Source of the DNA: Chloroflexi bacterium SZAS-1
GTDB lineage: Bacteria > Chloroflexota > Chloroflexia > Chloroflexales > Roseiflexaceae
Assembly: GCA_018266315.1 (NCBI GenBank)
Contig: JAFEAS010000188.1
Span: 1-33,881, forward strand
Length of the DNA stretch: 33,881 nucleotides
Direction: 5' to 3'
The first letter of the stretch is position 1; the number at the start of each line of letters is the position of its first letter. The notes below the pieces were generated by a model that saw only the letters and a program-made list of their open reading frames with translations, did not search any database and had not been told where the DNA came from. The translations under genes were made by a program, and so were the position numbers. Shown here one piece after another: positions 32,968-33,881 of this stretch.

Positions 32968-33642
32968 TTAGGCCTCGTTGCCGAGTCGGTAGCCGACGCC
33001 GCGCACGGTGTGTAGTAGCTTGATGGGGTAGGCATCGTCGAGCTTGCGGCGCAGCCCGAAAATATGCACATCTATCAGGTTCGACACATTATCGAAGTCG
33101 TAGTTCCATACATGCTCGGCGATGGCAGTGCGCGTGAGGGTTTGATTAGGGTGACGCATGAGGAATTCGAGCAAGCTGTATTCTTTGGTTGTCAGGATAA
33201 TTGGCTGGTCGCCCCGCCGCACCGTATGCGTCACCGTATCGAGCGTCAGGTCGCCAACTTGCAGTACGGTGCCGCGGAACACCGGCTCGCGCCGCAATAG
33301 TGCACGCAGCCGTGCCAGAAGTTCGGCAAACGCAAAGGGCTTTACTAAGTAGTCGTCGGCACCGCTATCCAGCCCGGCGACGCGATCGTCGATTGCATCG
33401 CGGGCCGTAACCATGAGCACCGGGGTCGCAATGCCGCGTTCACGAAATGCGGTGCATACTGCTAACCCGTCGGTATCGGGGAGCATGATATCAAGAATAA
33501 TCGCATCGTATTCAGCGATGCTTACCCAATACAGCGCCTCAGAGCCGTCGGTCGCGAGGTCAACGGCATAGCCTGCTTCCGCAAGCCCCTGTGTAATAAA
33601 CGAGGCGATTGCCGTTTCATCTTCAACAACCAGGATGCGCAT
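32968..33642 (-). CDS. OmpR/PhoB-family response regulator
   Basis: This 224-residue DNA-binding regulator has a receiver domain (1-120) with acidic pocket residues in VVEDE (5-9), phospho-accepting Asp51 in ILDIMLP, a Thr79 switch in MVTA and Lys101 in LVKPF. A short linker leads to the winged-helix domain (about 125-222; TTKEYSLLEFLMRHPNQTLTR, then VDVHIFGLRRKLD and HTVRGVGYRLG). Typical members bind tandem direct repeats of about 22-bp period near promoters. The tandem repeat upstream of the secreted-protein gene (1271-1302) has that geometry, but whether this regulator binds it is unknown. The histidine kinase gene follows with no gap. Confidence 0.95.
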   Translation of the reverse strand: MRILVVEDETAIASFITQGLAEAGYAVDLATDGSEALYWVSIAEYDAIILDIMLPDTDGLAVCTAFRERGIATPVLMVTARDAIDDRVAGLDSGADDYLVKPFAFAELLARLRALLRREPVFRGTVLQVGDLTLDTVTHTVRRGDQPIILTTKEYSLLEFLMRHPNQTLTRTAIAEHVWNYDFDNVSNLIDVHIFGLRRKLDDAYPIKLLHTVRGVGYRLGNEA

Positions 33643-33766
33643 GAAGGTGTCTCAGGTATGTGCTTGTGCGCTATGGGTCTTCAGCTTGCAGATCAGCGAA
33701 AGCTGCCTGCGTAGCGCTCGTCGCCCGTTCACGGGCCGGCATCCGGCTACCGCGTATCTTCTCCGA

Positions 33767-33772
33767 ATTATA
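33767..33772 (-). promoter_or_regulatory. Possible -10 of the two-component operon
   Basis: TATAAT on the minus strand at 33767-33772 lies 125 bases upstream of the response regulator ATG. No good -35 was found at 16-18 bases, so this is a weak call. Confidence 0.3.
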
Positions 33773-33825
33773 AACCGAACGCCCTGAAATTGGTATAGCA
33801 CGGCCAGATGAGTATCTGATTAAGT

Positions 33826-33881
33826 TAGGAGTTACGCTTACTCAAGCAAATTCTTCCTGTTCTTGGTGATGTTTTGCGCTC
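33826..33881. repeat. Hairpin element, copy F, cut by the window edge
   Basis: This 56-base stretch matches the first 56 bases of the element at 1342-1474 at 49 positions and in the same orientation. The window ends inside its central inverted repeat. Confidence 0.75.

Overview
The window looks like a chromosomal segment of a Chloroflexota bacterium, most likely a filamentous member of class Chloroflexia (inference). The basis is moderately high GC, a Ser/Thr kinase with a WD40-like propeller, an M23 peptidase with a golvesin-like C-terminal domain, a korA/korB pair, frequent TTG/GTG starts and Shine-Dalgarno sites, and many hairpin-rich intergenic repeats. No phage, IS transposase, tRNA, rRNA or CRISPR array was seen.

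Left part (1-9446, mostly minus strand): a secreted protein running off the left edge, with its own promoter and a tandem direct-repeat operator candidate; a Ser/Thr kinase translationally coupled to the ABC-F ATPase gene uup; a divergent plus-strand TPR protein; a three-gene minus-strand operon (PepSY protein with a His/Glu-rich tail, a Pro/Ala-rich anchored protein, a ferric-reductase-like haem membrane protein); and an SDR enzyme with Arg in place of the catalytic Lys.

Middle (9600-15349, plus strand): cysS fused in frame to a family-2 glycosyltransferase-like domain and a His-rich tail, followed closely by aminopeptidase C (pepC). The 3' end of pepC runs into the first of two tandem hairpin elements. 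A peptidase S51/cyanophycinase-like gene and a small four-helix membrane protein follow.

Central to right (15778-29166, plus strand): korA/korB (2-oxoacid:ferredoxin oxidoreductase) behind a structured leader; a GAF-GGDEF diguanylate cyclase; secG with a peptide-type substrate-binding protein; a 54-residue minus-strand gene with a clear promoter; an M23 peptidase; a GAF/HisKA_2 sensor kinase; an M24 metallopeptidase; and scpB.

Right end (29167-33881): a 0.56-kb intergenic region with four DnaA-box-like sites (two forming a perfect palindrome) in front of dnaA, making it an oriC candidate. A convergent OmpR-type two-component pair follows (response regulator then HAMP histidine kinase). The window ends inside another copy of the hairpin element seen at 1342-1474.

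The least ordinary items are the CysRS-glycosyltransferase-His-tail fusion, the family of palindromic elements (one supplying the pepC stop codon), the His/Glu-tailed PepSY/ferric-reductase operon, and the small orphan gene with its own promoter. I saw no convincing multi-gene defence or biosynthetic system.
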